Assembly: GCA_029962745.1 (NCBI GenBank)
Contig: CM057159.1
Span: 27,040,010-27,104,009, forward strand
Source of the DNA: Echinometra lucunter
Taxonomy: Eukaryota > Echinodermata > Echinoidea > Camarodonta > Echinometridae
Reading direction: 5' to 3'
Length of the DNA: 64,000 bases
Positions 23,626-34,534 of the stretch are shown in pieces. Positions within the stretch are counted from its first letter, which is position 1, and each line of letters opens with the position of its first letter. Made by a program: the position numbers and the translations under genes. The notes under the pieces were generated by a model that saw only the letters and a list, made by a program, of their open reading frames with translations, did not search any database and had not been told where the DNA came from.

Positions 23626-23628
<3 letters not shown>
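21921..23628. other. intergenic, nothing recognisable
   Basis: It holds a CT-rich run near 22480-22530, a run of about 16 C near 22950 and a short C run with CA repeats near 23590. No gene is supported. Confidence 0.4.
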
Positions 23629-23669
<41 letters not shown>

Positions 23670-23696
23670 AGGGAGAGAGAGGGAGAGAGAGAGGGA

Positions 23697-23750
<54 letters not shown>
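23629..23750. repeat. (GA)n microsatellite
   Basis: About 120 bp of GA dinucleotides interrupted by GG, running into AAGGAAAAAA. Confidence 0.97.
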
Positions 23751-23753
<3 letters not shown>

Positions 23754-24362
23754 AAAAAATTCTACCATTCCAAAACAAGCAAATACCACTGACCACTATC
23801 CCAAGGACATGAAGGAAAGCCGATGTGAGCTGTTGAAATTATCACACATAGCGCCCTCAGTCTGTCAGTACGAAAGCCTTTTTTTTTTCAAAGACTCGAG
23901 TTTAATATGTTTCATGTGTCGTTATCAGTTTAAAGGAGATCAAATCTAAAATAGTCATTTTGACTCAGTCATAATTTCATCCTTGGCCTTTTAAATTTCA
24001 TCATAAATGAAAACGTCAGTTTGGATTCTGACATAGGCTTTAGAACTACGATCATTGTCAATTTGTCGTACGTTGTGTTATTATTTTTTATTTTTTATTT
24101 CTTTTATTTCTTGTTTTTTGTAATTTTGAGGTTGACTTGGTAGAAGAATACTATTGGCCATGTCATTTGAATGGAATTTCTTTTGATATGCCCTAATTAT
24201 GACAAATAAATTTTAGCAAGAATGGGACACTTAAAATCATGTTATTACATCTTTCATCAGACATTTAAATGCTAACTTTATTGGAGGAGTCTGCGCCTTT
24301 GAATTCTTATGCTTTAAAAACAATATGGCGCCATACAAATGCTGTGAATCATCATTATCATT

Positions 24363-24417
<55 letters not shown>

Positions 24418-25249
24418 CCTCACACCACAAGAGATCATGTGTCAACCCTTGCCTATAATTTTCGTCAGTTTATTTCAGAAGCCTGAGGCAGTCGCATGAA
24501 CACCCGGGGGGGGGGGGGTCACTTCTATTGAAGAGTGGACAGCATCCGCGAGAATCGTCCTAAAAAAAGCACCCTAAACGAGGATTCAAGGGCGGGCCGC
24601 TAGGACACCCTAAACATGATTTTCCTAATGGAGATATAAGAAACCATACTTTGCATTAAGATTACTTATCAACAGAATATTCATTTCATTTCATTTCGTT
24701 TCATTTATTTTCACAATAACGGCATATAAATTTAAGATTGTTTTCAGTAGATATAAGTAAATATGTGAATAAATAATTGCTAGCTTTATTGTGGAGGAAA
24801 CCTTTAACGGAACGTAATACAATGGTCCTGTTTGTGGTTTTCCTGAAAAAATGTCAAGGACGTGACGTATAACACATTTTAATGTAGTCTGTGGCGGATC
24901 TGATGTTCTGGGATGGGGGGGGGGGGGGCGGCACGTGATACAAGCGAAATTGAGAAAAAGAAAGATTCAGACTCGTTTTGCATAATATGCCATTTCTCTC
25001 TTTTTGTAAATCCTTGAAAACAATTACATTTACCAGTGTCGTTCGTTCTATATTCATTATTGGACAATAAATTTCAAGCCTACAATATCAAAACTAATGA
25101 CATGGTTGATTAGCTTTCGGGAGAACAAAATTGAATAAGGGGCACAGTTTCTCAGGCCCGGCTCAAGCAAAGTGTCTTTAAAAAATGCGTCATTACCTGA
25201 CAATCATATGGAATTAACTCATACGCCACTGATTACCAGGATTGCAATG
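23751..25249. other. intergenic with simple repeats and a possible LINE tail
   Basis: It contains (ATC)n at 24348-24413, a G run near 24506, a TTCATTTCATTTCATTTCG run near 24685 like the pentamer tail of a reversed LINE, and a G run near 24916. No gene is seen. Confidence 0.45.
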
Positions 25250-25400
25250 TATTATCAGTATTAGTATTATCATCATTATCATTACTATTATTATGACTTT
25301 ATTATTATTATTATTATCATTATTATTATCATTATCATTATCATTATTATCATTATTATTATCATTATCATCATTATTATTATCATTGTTATTATTATTA

Positions 25401-25455
<55 letters not shown>

Positions 25456-25501
25456 TATTATCATTATTATCATTATGATTATCACTATTATCATCATTAT
25501 T

Positions 25502-25542
<41 letters not shown>

Positions 25543-25620
25543 CATTATTATTATTATCCTTATTATTATCATTATTAGTATTATTATTATTATTAGTTTC
25601 ATTATTATTATTATCATCCT
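25250..25620. repeat. (ATT)n microsatellite with ATC/ATG variants
   Basis: About 370 bp of ATT trinucleotides with scattered C and G changes. Translated poly-Asn, poly-Ile and poly-Leu frames are artefacts. Confidence 0.97.
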
Positions 25621-25624
25621 TAAG

Positions 25625-25779
25625 TTTATGAAGACGTGATCCCTTTACCCCCTGGATCATCGACAGCAACCATGACCAAGGGGAAGTTCATCAAGGCTAT
25701 GTACTATAACAACGAAATCAATTTCCAGGATGCGTTTGTCAGCGGCCTTTGTCCCGGCCCGTCGAGGGCTTTCCAGTGA
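25625..25779 (+). other. orphan exon-like ORF, unrecognised
   Basis: An open frame following a CATCCTTAAG acceptor-like site contains DVIPLPPGSSTATMTKGKF, then IKAMYYNNEINFQDAFVSG, and ends SRAFQ then TGA. Its GC content and codon use stand out sharply from the flanking trinucleotide repeat. It looks like a terminal coding exon, or one with a donor at CCA then GTGAAT. I recognise no family and cannot link it to other exons. Confidence 0.3.
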
Positions 25780-25960
25780 ATGAGTCATTCAATCATCAAA
25801 CGCAAAAAGAGAGAGCCTGCTTTTGTTCTTTAACACTTTGGAATCGTCCTTCAAATGATGTTTTTTGAAGGTAGTACTATTGGATATTTAAGAGCTCTGA
25901 AAAAAAGTGCTATTGCCTTCCAAAAATCGGAGAGAAAGCAAAATATACAATGCCTATACA

Positions 25961-25961
<1 letters not shown>

Positions 25962-26027
<66 letters not shown>

Positions 26028-26052
26028 TAGCAATAATAGTAATAATAATAAC

Positions 26053-26107
<55 letters not shown>

Positions 26108-26158
26108 GCAATAATAGTAATAATAATAACAATAATAATAATAATAATAATAATAATG

Positions 26159-26189
<31 letters not shown>

Positions 26190-26210
26190 TAATAATACTA
26201 ATAATGTTAC
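25962..26210. repeat. (AAT)n microsatellite
   Basis: About 250 bp of AAT with GAT, AGC and AAC variants, running into TGTTACATTTATAAAGAGC, which resembles the start of the SINE-like family at 3175. Confidence 0.95.
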
Positions 26211-26615
26211 ATTTATAAAGAGCAAAAAAATATAAACATATATTCTGCTCCTGTTGTGCTTGAAATCACTAAGTCTATCGGACGGTTACATGTGTGTAAA
26301 ATTCAAATGAACAATTCAAAATAAGCAAATTCAATTCAAGTAAGTATATCCATGTATAATTTTTGCAATGTTAGCTGTTGGTTTTACATGAATTGTCCTT
26401 TATTTCGTGAGTCTTTTTGTTTTATCTCATTGATCTCGATTACTTTTTGAATTGCTCCACGAGGGGAGTACTGCTTTGATCTTTTATTTTTATCATAATG
26501 ATCATTTCATTGATCGTCATGTAATGTAGTTTAGACCAGTATTATTAGGGAATGAAAAGGCCAAGATTTCTATCACAAGTATGTACATTTTACTCTCGTT
26601 CTACTTTATGGCATT

Positions 26616-27276
26616 TGGGCAGTTCCATGCAGGGCCGTAAGCAGAAAATTTTTCCGGGGGGGGGGGCAAGACGTGTAAAAATTTTCGAAGAAGATTAAAA
26701 GCGAGAGAGCGAAGCGACCGAGCTGGTTATGAGGGCGCTTTTGCAGTATTGAAAGTGAAATGAAGGATTTGATGCACACTTTTCGTGGATTTTGTGAAAA
26801 TTTTCAGAAAAAAGATGTAAGTTTTCAAAATTTCTGGGGGCAAGTGCCCCCCCCCCCCCCCCCGCTGCGTACGGCCATGGTTCCATGCGTTACGGACATT
26901 ACACTTTTGCAACTTCAAAAGGTCATTAAGATAAAGCCACTTTTTTATTCGAAACTCATATGGTGGAATCACGCACAAAACACCCTTGATTATAAATAGT
27001 GAAAGTTTCAGTCCATTTCAGTACAGCATGTGGTAGTTATGGCATCGCATTTCTTGTCCAACAAATGTAGTGTCCGTAACGAAAACGTTACATGCATTAA
27101 CCACCACAGAATGTGCTGAAATGGACTGAAACTTTCACTGCTAATGATCAAGGATTTTTTTGCGTGATTTCATCTTATCAGTCCAGCATAATAAAGTGGT
27201 TTTACTTTCATGACCTTCTGAAATTTCAAAAATCGTTCGAAATATAATGCCCGTAACCGTACGCTGGAACTGCCCA
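26616..27276. mobile_element. palindromic MITE with a nested insertion
   Basis: The termini are TGGGCAGTTCCA and TGGAACTGCCCA. Inner inverted pairs include CACGCAAAACACCCTTGAT and TCAAGGATTTTTTTGCGTGA, and GTGAAAGTTTCAGTCCATTT and its complement. The left arm is split by the hAT-like insertion at 26630-26879. Confidence 0.75.
26630..26879. mobile_element. nested hAT-like MITE, perfect 8-bp target duplication
   Basis: GTTCCATG occurs directly on both sides (26622-26629 and 26880-26887). The ends CAGGGCCGTAAGCA and TGCGTACGGCCATG match as inverted repeats at 12 of 14 positions. The 250-bp interior is non-coding, with G and C runs and a GAGCGAAGCGACCGAGC block. A relative ends at 50443. Confidence 0.88.
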
Positions 27277-29024
27277 TTTGCAACAGACCATGATTAAATG
27301 AAACAAAACAAAAACAAAAACAAAAAACATACTGGGAGCCTGATTTATATCACTTCATAGGCTTCTTTGTTTTCAGTTTTCTATTATGTTTAATATTATT
27401 GTAACTGTATAATCTTAGGTGATAACTTTCTAACCATTCCTCTTAATGAGAAACTATTATTTATTTCGACCGTTTTTTTAGTAGTTTGTTTGATATGGAT
27501 GCAATCTCTGCTGCATCGCAGTAACAAATAATAATGACAGAGTTGTGTACCACAACCTTGTTTTTATTCAGCCTCTCGTTAATCTGTTAATGGGTGCATC
27601 TATATTTAATTGCGTTGGAAGGCCGCTTCTGGTTTCCATAGCAACTGGTGCATAACAATATTGAAGGCTAAGCTAAGGATACGTAATTTCTTGCGGCCGG
27701 AGACTGGTAATGTCTAATTGCAGGCGCCTGCATAGGGAGTGCCGTTAAAGTGGAACCCTTCATGGGCGCCTATTTCAAATCTATCAGCACTGAAGCGTGA
27801 TATTAATGCAAGAGGTTTATTATCACAGTGTAGACCTCAGCAACATTGAGGTTGGCGTATTTATATGGGGCATGTACCCCTTCCTGTTTCAAAATTCGAA
27901 GGAAAAAACAAACAAACAGAAGAGAGAGAGATGGTATTGTCAACAATTAATTAATACTATTCACTTGACCACGGTCATACCGCATACTTACATGAACAGA
28001 AAGGATTTTTAATTGATTTTTTTGCCGTTAGTCAAATACAGTTTCAGCGCGAAAGACTGCTTAGTTTAATACAAACAGAATGAAAAAAAAACAAACAGCT
28101 CAGATTTCTATGGAATGTTTTAATATACCACAATAATCCACTTTATCACAGCATAGAGTCCACGATCATGGAACTTCGTGCTAAAAATTTTTGGGAAAAG
28201 ATTTTGATTATCCCCCCCCCCCCCTCTCGAATCGGATTTACGCCGGTGGTGTATGATAGGTCTTGAAAACATTATTTCTGTAGAAAAGAAAGGTTCTCTT
28301 TTATATTTTATCATCAAAGCTATTTGTAAAAATTAATCAATAAAATTTGTTGGTGATAATAGTAAAAATTGACTGATTGCCATTCAACACGAATGAACAA
28401 CAACATCTGAAAATTAGGTTATCAAGCTGTCAATGTCCACAGAGCGAGTGAATCTGTGTGGATATTTCTCTAGCAAGCTCGAATTCTTTTCAAAGAAATT
28501 CGTTACGTAATCCACAATAACTTTGCCAGACAGTTAAAGGGCGGACATGTCTCTCATTCATGAAAAAAGGGCGGTTCTCTGTTTGACGATAATTATGACG
28601 TCATGCGTGTGGTATTTGTTCGGTATCAGAAAACTCAAACATTGAACAGCCACAACAAGAATATAGTAAATATCGCATTTTTCATACACTGAAAAATACA
28701 TCCATTTAGGCTCTACTGGTCTTATTACCACTGTGTCATAATCTTTCAGTTAATTAATATTTCTGAACCAATTTAATGTTTAACTGAAGATAAGAGTCAG
28801 TTGCAGAATCAACATTTTAGCTTTTCGTTGACAAAAGGGAGATAATCTACGTCACATTAATATGAGAGGATTTGAAAATAAGACGGATCAAATAAAAGAA
28901 AGACGAGCGGGGAGCTTGCAGGCATCTTGACTTCACGCTCCACTGGCTCTGTAAGGTACGCCTTATTAATCGCCCGCATTATTCATTTGGCGACAGTCAG
29001 GCCTACTATGCACTTCTCTCATTT
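27277..29024. other. intergenic, one short exon-like frame
   Basis: Mostly unremarkable AT-rich DNA with a C run near 28213. The frame at 27724-27800 is listed separately. Confidence 0.4.
27724..27800 (+). other. short exon-like ORF, unrecognised
   Basis: After TCTAATTGCAG, an open frame reads ACIGSAVKVEPFMGAYFKS and five further residues before TGA. It is GC-richer than its surroundings. It could be a terminal exon of the same unknown gene as 25625-25779, but the phases do not join directly. Confidence 0.18.
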
Positions 29025-29134
29025 TAGTACAGTCAAAATACGAAAAAAAAGGGGTCAACCTAGAACTAATTGCAACAGAAACGATTCCACTTGCATATAG
29101 TCTGAAAAATACCTAAAAACAATATACTAAAAAT

Positions 29135-31010
29135 TAACAAAAATTGAAGTGGTGGATCAATGCCTAATTTGCATAAATTCAAAATGGCCGCCATTTCAGA
29201 CTTCAGTAGACATGGTGAGACACAGAGAACCTATTTTCGCCTATATCTCTAGATATGAGACACGTAGAGAGCTGATTTTAGTGTCTTTACCTATGTTTTC
29301 AGGGTCAAGAAACATGATTATGGCATTATTACCAGCTTACAACTACTCCTTAACTCCTAATTTGCATAAATTTGCATAAAATTAGCCTTTTTAAAAATTC
29401 AAAATGGCTCCCAAGTTGCATTTTAAAAACTAAATCTCATCTGATACCCATGGAAAGTTAATTTCAATGTCCTTATATCCATCGTTTGGGGATGAAGAAG
29501 ATTTATAAGCATTACTAGCAAGTTATACCTATCCTCTGACTTTTAATTTGCATAAATTTGCATACAATTAACCCCCTTCCACATCTAAATGGCGGCCATT
29601 TCAGACCACATTAAACACGCAGAACATACTTTAGCCTATATCTCTACATCCGAGACACGTGGAAAGCTAATTTTGGTGTCTTTACCTATGTTTCTGGGGT
29701 CAAGGAACATGATTATGGCATTATTATCAGCTTACAACTACTCCTTAACTCCTAATTTGCATAAATTTGCATAAAATTAGCCTTTTTGAAATTCAAAATG
29801 GCTGCCAAGTTGCATTTTAGCCTATATCTCTAGATCTGAGACACGTATAGAGCTAGTTTTAGTGCCTTTACCTATGTTTTCGGGGTCAGGGAAGGTGATT
29901 ATGACATTATTACCAGCTTACAACTACTCTTTAACTCCTAATTTGCATAAATTTGCATAAAATTAACCTTTTTGAAACTCAAAATGGCTCCTGAATTGCA
30001 TTTTAAAACTCTAACTCAATTGATACGCATGGAAAGTGTTAATTTCAGTATCCTTGCCCAAGGTTAGGGAATGAACGAGATTTATCATGGGGTAACTATC
30101 CACTGAAAAAATACCTTTAAAAAAATACTAAAAATTAACAAAAATTGAAGTGGTGGATCAATGCCTAATTTGCATAAATTCAAAATGGCCGCCATTTCAG
30201 ACTTCAGTAGACAAGGTGAGACACAGAGAACCTATTTTCGCCTATATCTCTAGATATGAGACACGTAGAGAGCTAATTTTAGTGTCTTTACCTATGTTTT
30301 CGGGGTCAAGAAACATGATTATGGCATTATTACCAGCTTACAACTACTCCTTAACTCCTAATTTGCATAAATTTGCATAAAATTAGCCTTTTTAAAGATT
30401 CAAAATGGCTCCCAAGTTGCATTTTAAAAACTAAATCTCATCTGATTCCCATGGAAAGTTAATTTCAATGTCCTTATTTCCATCGTTTGGGGATGAAGAA
30501 GATTTATAAGCATTACTAGCAAGTTATACCTATCCACTGACTCTTAATTTGCATAAATTTGCATACAATTAACCCCCTTCCACATCTAAATGGCGGCCAT
30601 TTCAGACCACATTAAACACGCAGAACATACTTTAGCCTATATCTCTACATCCGAGACACGTGGAAAGCTAATTTTGGTGTCTTTACCTATGTTTCTGGGG
30701 TCAAGGAACATGATTATGGCATTATTATCAGCTTACAACTACTCCTTAACTCCTAATTTGCATAAATGGGCATAAAATTAACCGTTTTCCAATTCAAAAT
30801 GGCTGCCATGCTGCATGTTTAACATTCTGTCTCATCTGATACTCACAGAAATTCAATATCAGTGTCCCTGTCCATGGTTAGAAGGGGATGAGGCAGATTT
30901 AGCATCACTAGCAAGTTATAACTATCCACTGACTTTTAATTTGCATAAATTTGTATATAATTAACCCCTTTAAATTAATAATGGCTGCTTTATGGCCTAT
31001 CCAAGACCAA
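29135..31010 (+). repeat. left arm: ~190-bp units with octamer and YY1-like motifs
   Basis: Units contain CTAATTTGCATAAATTTGCA, then a T-rich spacer, then TTCAAAATGGC(G/T)GCCA, then a block with CTATATCTCTAGAT or CTGATACCCATGGAAAG. The block from 29141 recurs nearly unchanged 1001 bp later from 30142, so about 1 kb has been duplicated in tandem. Confidence 0.85.
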
Positions 31011-31099
31011 TATAATATTGTTGGTGACACGTAATAAGTTTATTTTGGTGTTATTCTTGGGTGAAAGAACTTGACTGTTAGATACAGCAACCTATTATA

Positions 31100-31627
31100 C
31101 CGGGTGTCCCAGAAAAAGCGGAACGGTGGATTTTCGGTACTTCAACTTCAGAAAGTAGATAATATTTTGATTTAGTAGGTAAATTATCTTCTACCAAAGA
31201 GAATGATATCAAGAGCATTAAATTTGATGAAGTCATTTTGATTCTATGCCCGTTTCTTAAAATATTTAGAGTTTCGCGTGTTTTTCGCGACAGTTGAGAG
31301 CAGAATTGTGGGGGGGGGGGGGGTGGGATGGCCTTTCATATGGCATGTGTAGTAGCATGTTTTGTTGCTGACATGCATCAGTGGACATCCCTCAATCATG
31401 AAAGGCCATCCCGACACAAAGCTACTCTCATCAGTCGCCAAAAATTTGAAATGACCGTATTTTAAGAAATGGGCATAGCATACAAATTACTTTTCCAAGT
31501 TAAATGATCTTGGAATCATTTTCTTCCTAATTGGGCGATACTTATGTAAAAACGTTATCTACTTTTTGAAGGTAAAGTACTGAAAATCCACCGTTCCGCT
31601 TTTTTTTTGGGGGGGGGGGACACCGGG
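31100..31627. mobile_element. mariner-like palindromic MITE
   Basis: It is flanked by TA. The ends are CCGGGTGTCCCAGAAAAAGC and a right end GCTTTTTTTTTGGGGG...GACACCGGG. Inner arms match over GGAACGGTGGATTTTC and GAAAATCCACCGTTCC. TA duplication and a GGGTGTCCC terminus are typical of mariner-derived elements. It is inserted in the centre of foldback II. Confidence 0.75.
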
Positions 31628-31729
31628 TATATACTGTACTAGTCGGCTAGATAATTTACAAACCTAAATATTTCTTTGCGAAGATTTTTTCTTCATTAAT
31701 GATGATACTACTACTACTAATAATAACAT

Positions 31730-31805
31730 TGGCTTCTTGCATAGCGCCCAGGTCCGTCATGTCTGACGGAGACGCTCATGGCGCTCCAAACATTATTACC
31801 CCGGT
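31730..31805. mobile_element. SINE-like fragment
   Basis: After an ACTACTACTAATAATAACA run comes TTGCATAGCGCCCAGGTCCG and GGCGCTCCAAACATTATTAC. A simple-repeat junction next to an AGCGC block resembles the SINE-like copies at 3175 and 46745. Confidence 0.4.
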
Positions 31806-31814
31806 CATAGCTTA

Positions 31815-32130
31815 GCGATTTGGGTTCCTATGTGGTTAATGAATATTTTCAGCTTTGTTGCCCAACAACAACTTTGAGCAAGTTTCATAATTTGCATTAA
31901 TATATATAAATACAGGTTATGCCGGCCAAGACAATTTAAATGTATTATACGGAATGTGTAAAATGATCCCTGTATGTTAATGTGTAAGTGCGGTGATACA
32001 GCATTTTAATCTAACTTAATAGTGCTGTTTATCTATTGTGAATTCAGCCTGTGATGAAACGTAACAAGGTAAATTCATGGATGATACTTCCATAAAATAT
32101 GAGTTTTGTTGAGGCCTATGAAATTTAAAT
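31815..32130 (+). repeat. dispersed repeat, copy 1
   Basis: The ordered blocks GGTTCCTATGTGGTT, TTTTCAGCTTTGTTGCCCA, GTGCGGTGATACAGCATT and TACTTCCATAAAATATGAG recur at 62470-62790. Non-coding. Confidence 0.7.
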
Positions 32131-32639
32131 ATATTTTTGAAATTATAAGGAAGTCCCCTTCCACCATGCCCACGGTGTGAAGCTTTTTTCTTTTTCATTA
32201 TGAAATTATGTGATTTGGTGCATACATTATATGCCGATTTGTATGTACTATAAGGAGACATATTATGATTTTGTACTCTAATAACTATTTTGTAGTAATT
32301 GCAATATGCACCTCAGAAATATTGAATCAAGCATACACATGTTGCTAGCAAATTATATTCTACAATGATAGACAGTGCGCAGTACACTCACGTCAACAGT
32401 ATACGCACAACAACCAAACAACCAATATGATATATTTTGGAGCTACAGTAAACTGAGCGACATGATAGGGAGCCCACCAGGTGACATGAGGAGAATAAAT
32501 TCTCCATGGATTATTGTATTCCCTCAAAATAATCATTTTGTTCACTCTAACTGATCATTTCACTCCCTCCCAACATCACTTCCTTTCCTAATAACTTTTG
32601 TGATCCCTCCAAATAACTACTGCGTCCCCTCGCAATATT

Positions 32640-34480
32640 GTTGACAGCCGTTGTATTGGGTGGGCGCGGATTTACTGTATAAGTACCATTATTTTGGGCA
32701 GGGGAATGACCTGTATTATCATCCCCAATGATTCACGATTAAATATGACATGGCCCTTTTTAATCCCCTCAAAAGGCGAAATAAAGAAAGAAAAAGGGTA
32801 AACAGTTAAAAGTAAACTCAATGAAGAAAACAGAAAACCATGGGAGCGCTCACTCGTTTTGCTCGCTTTCATTTCACGTATCTCAACAAATGTCGGTTAT
32901 GATTCTAATGAAAGGAAATCGGTACACATCTTGTCTTTCTAATGTTATACTAGGGAGGTGGAAGGGGAGATCCCCCTGGTTATACTATCCTTCTACTCAT
33001 AAAATGTTTGTCAAATAATTGCACACACTTAGAAAGAAAAGTTGAGTGTTGCACCCTAAATGCAACACTTACAGCACCTTTCATGAAAAAGGTGCAAAGA
33101 TGCATCATTTTGTACTTGTTTGCTCCAGGAAGTGCCCGTCTGCACCCTTAAAGATGCAACTTTGCGCCTTTAAGAATGCAGAAATTTTTGCATTCAAAAG
33201 GGTACAAATTTGCACCTTTCCTGAAGGGTACAACTCTAGCACTGCACCTTAAAGGTACATTTTGCATCCTCAAGGGTGCATGGTTGTACCCTTAAAGGTG
33301 CAGAGTGCTTTAGGGTGCAAAGTTGTACTCATAAAGGAGCTCCCACTGTTCCATTTGAAGGGTGCAAAATTGAACCCGTTTTTTTCTTAGTGCAAGGAGT
33401 CGAAGGGCATGACCTAAAACAGAAAAAAAAAATTCAAGAGATTATCGCTTATACTTAATTGCCTATTAATGTCATACCAAATATGAGAAAGGAAAGTAAA
33501 AATACATTGCCAAGATAATGAGAATGAAGTAACAATACACTATATACCTGTTCTTATTATTTGAAAAACCAATTTTTCCTCGTTCTGCTCGCTCTTAAAG
33601 TATAAATATGGTCAAACACCAGGCACCCCTGTTCCCTCAGCAAGATGTCCGGATATTACAGTAGTTTTGCAGAGGTGTGCAAGTATTCTCGAATTCTGTG
33701 GGAGGAGTGCGTCATACAGTCATTTAGTTTATTTTGGTAGAAGATTGTTTCTATCGCTTATAAAACATGAAAACCGGGTGCAAAACAATTACCCAAATAG
33801 CCACATATTTGGCAATTAGGTGATCATATATTACATGTATTCAGATTTCTTTGAGGCCCATGGAAGAGTATAAATTTTTCTTTGCTTGCTGCGCTCTCTT
33901 GAATAACATTTAGACACACGATAGTATGGAGGGCAATTTGGACATGTACGCGAGTTGACTGAATAGATAATTTACATACTTATAGACAGGGCCTATGGTG
34001 CATTTTGAAGACAAAATTTATTTCGTCGCTTGCTTGGCTCGCTCGTCATATTTCTAATGGGGGCTATATTGAACAGGAAAAAATAATTGGACCATTGAGG
34101 TGTTAGAATAGAGTTATATTTGAAAGGGAGGCGACCGATTATACCATTGAAGACAAAATGCTAGTTTTTCATCAAAATAGTGGGTTTTTTTTGGTTTTGT
34201 TTTTAGTTTTTGTTGTTTGTTTTGTTTGTTTGTTGTTGTTGTTTGTTTTGTTTTGTTTTTTTTTTTTTTTTTGGGGGGGGGGGGGGGTAGCTCGTTTCGC
34301 TAGTTCGTTTAAAGAGTATGGTTTTAGACAGTAACAAAGTGCCGAAAAGTCATAATTGGCAGTCAGGTTGCCAAAGTCCTCATATGTGAATTTGATGACA
34401 ACCATTTGCTAGACCCTTTCCCAGCTTGGTCGCTTCGCTTCCTCGCGAAGAATATTCCATAACTGGCAGTCAGAGAATAT
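32640..34480 (+). mobile_element. GCTCGC-rich element, copy 1
   Basis: It shares blocks in the same order with 58690-60300: GGGGAATGACCTGTATTATC (GGGGGATGGCCTGTACAATC there), GGAAATCGGTACACATCTTG, CCCTCAGCAAGATGTCCGGA and TTGGCAATTAGGTGATCA. GCTCGCT-type words recur throughout. It has no coding frame and is interrupted by the block at 33040-33390. Confidence 0.65.
33040..33390. repeat. AAGGGTGCA / TGCACCCTT motif array
   Basis: More than fifteen copies of AAGGTGCA, AAGGGTGCA or their complements occur at irregular spacing in both orientations over about 350 bp. It sits inside the GCTCGC element and probably entered as its own unit. Confidence 0.7.
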
Positions 34481-34534
34481 TCCATCATCCCCAACCACGA
34501 ACACAAATCAACACCCCTGCGGTGTTAATGCAAG

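Noticed and set aside
23502..23812. Leu-Ser and Arg-Glu repeat frames
   Set aside because: Translations of a (GA)n run.
25214..25669. Long poly-Asn and poly-Ile frames
   Set aside because: Pure translation of an ATT/AAT microsatellite in all frames.
29149..30775. Repeated 61- and 76-residue frames that look like a small gene family
   Set aside because: They are open stretches of foldback II units and appear on both arms in opposite strands; no start context, domain or codon bias.
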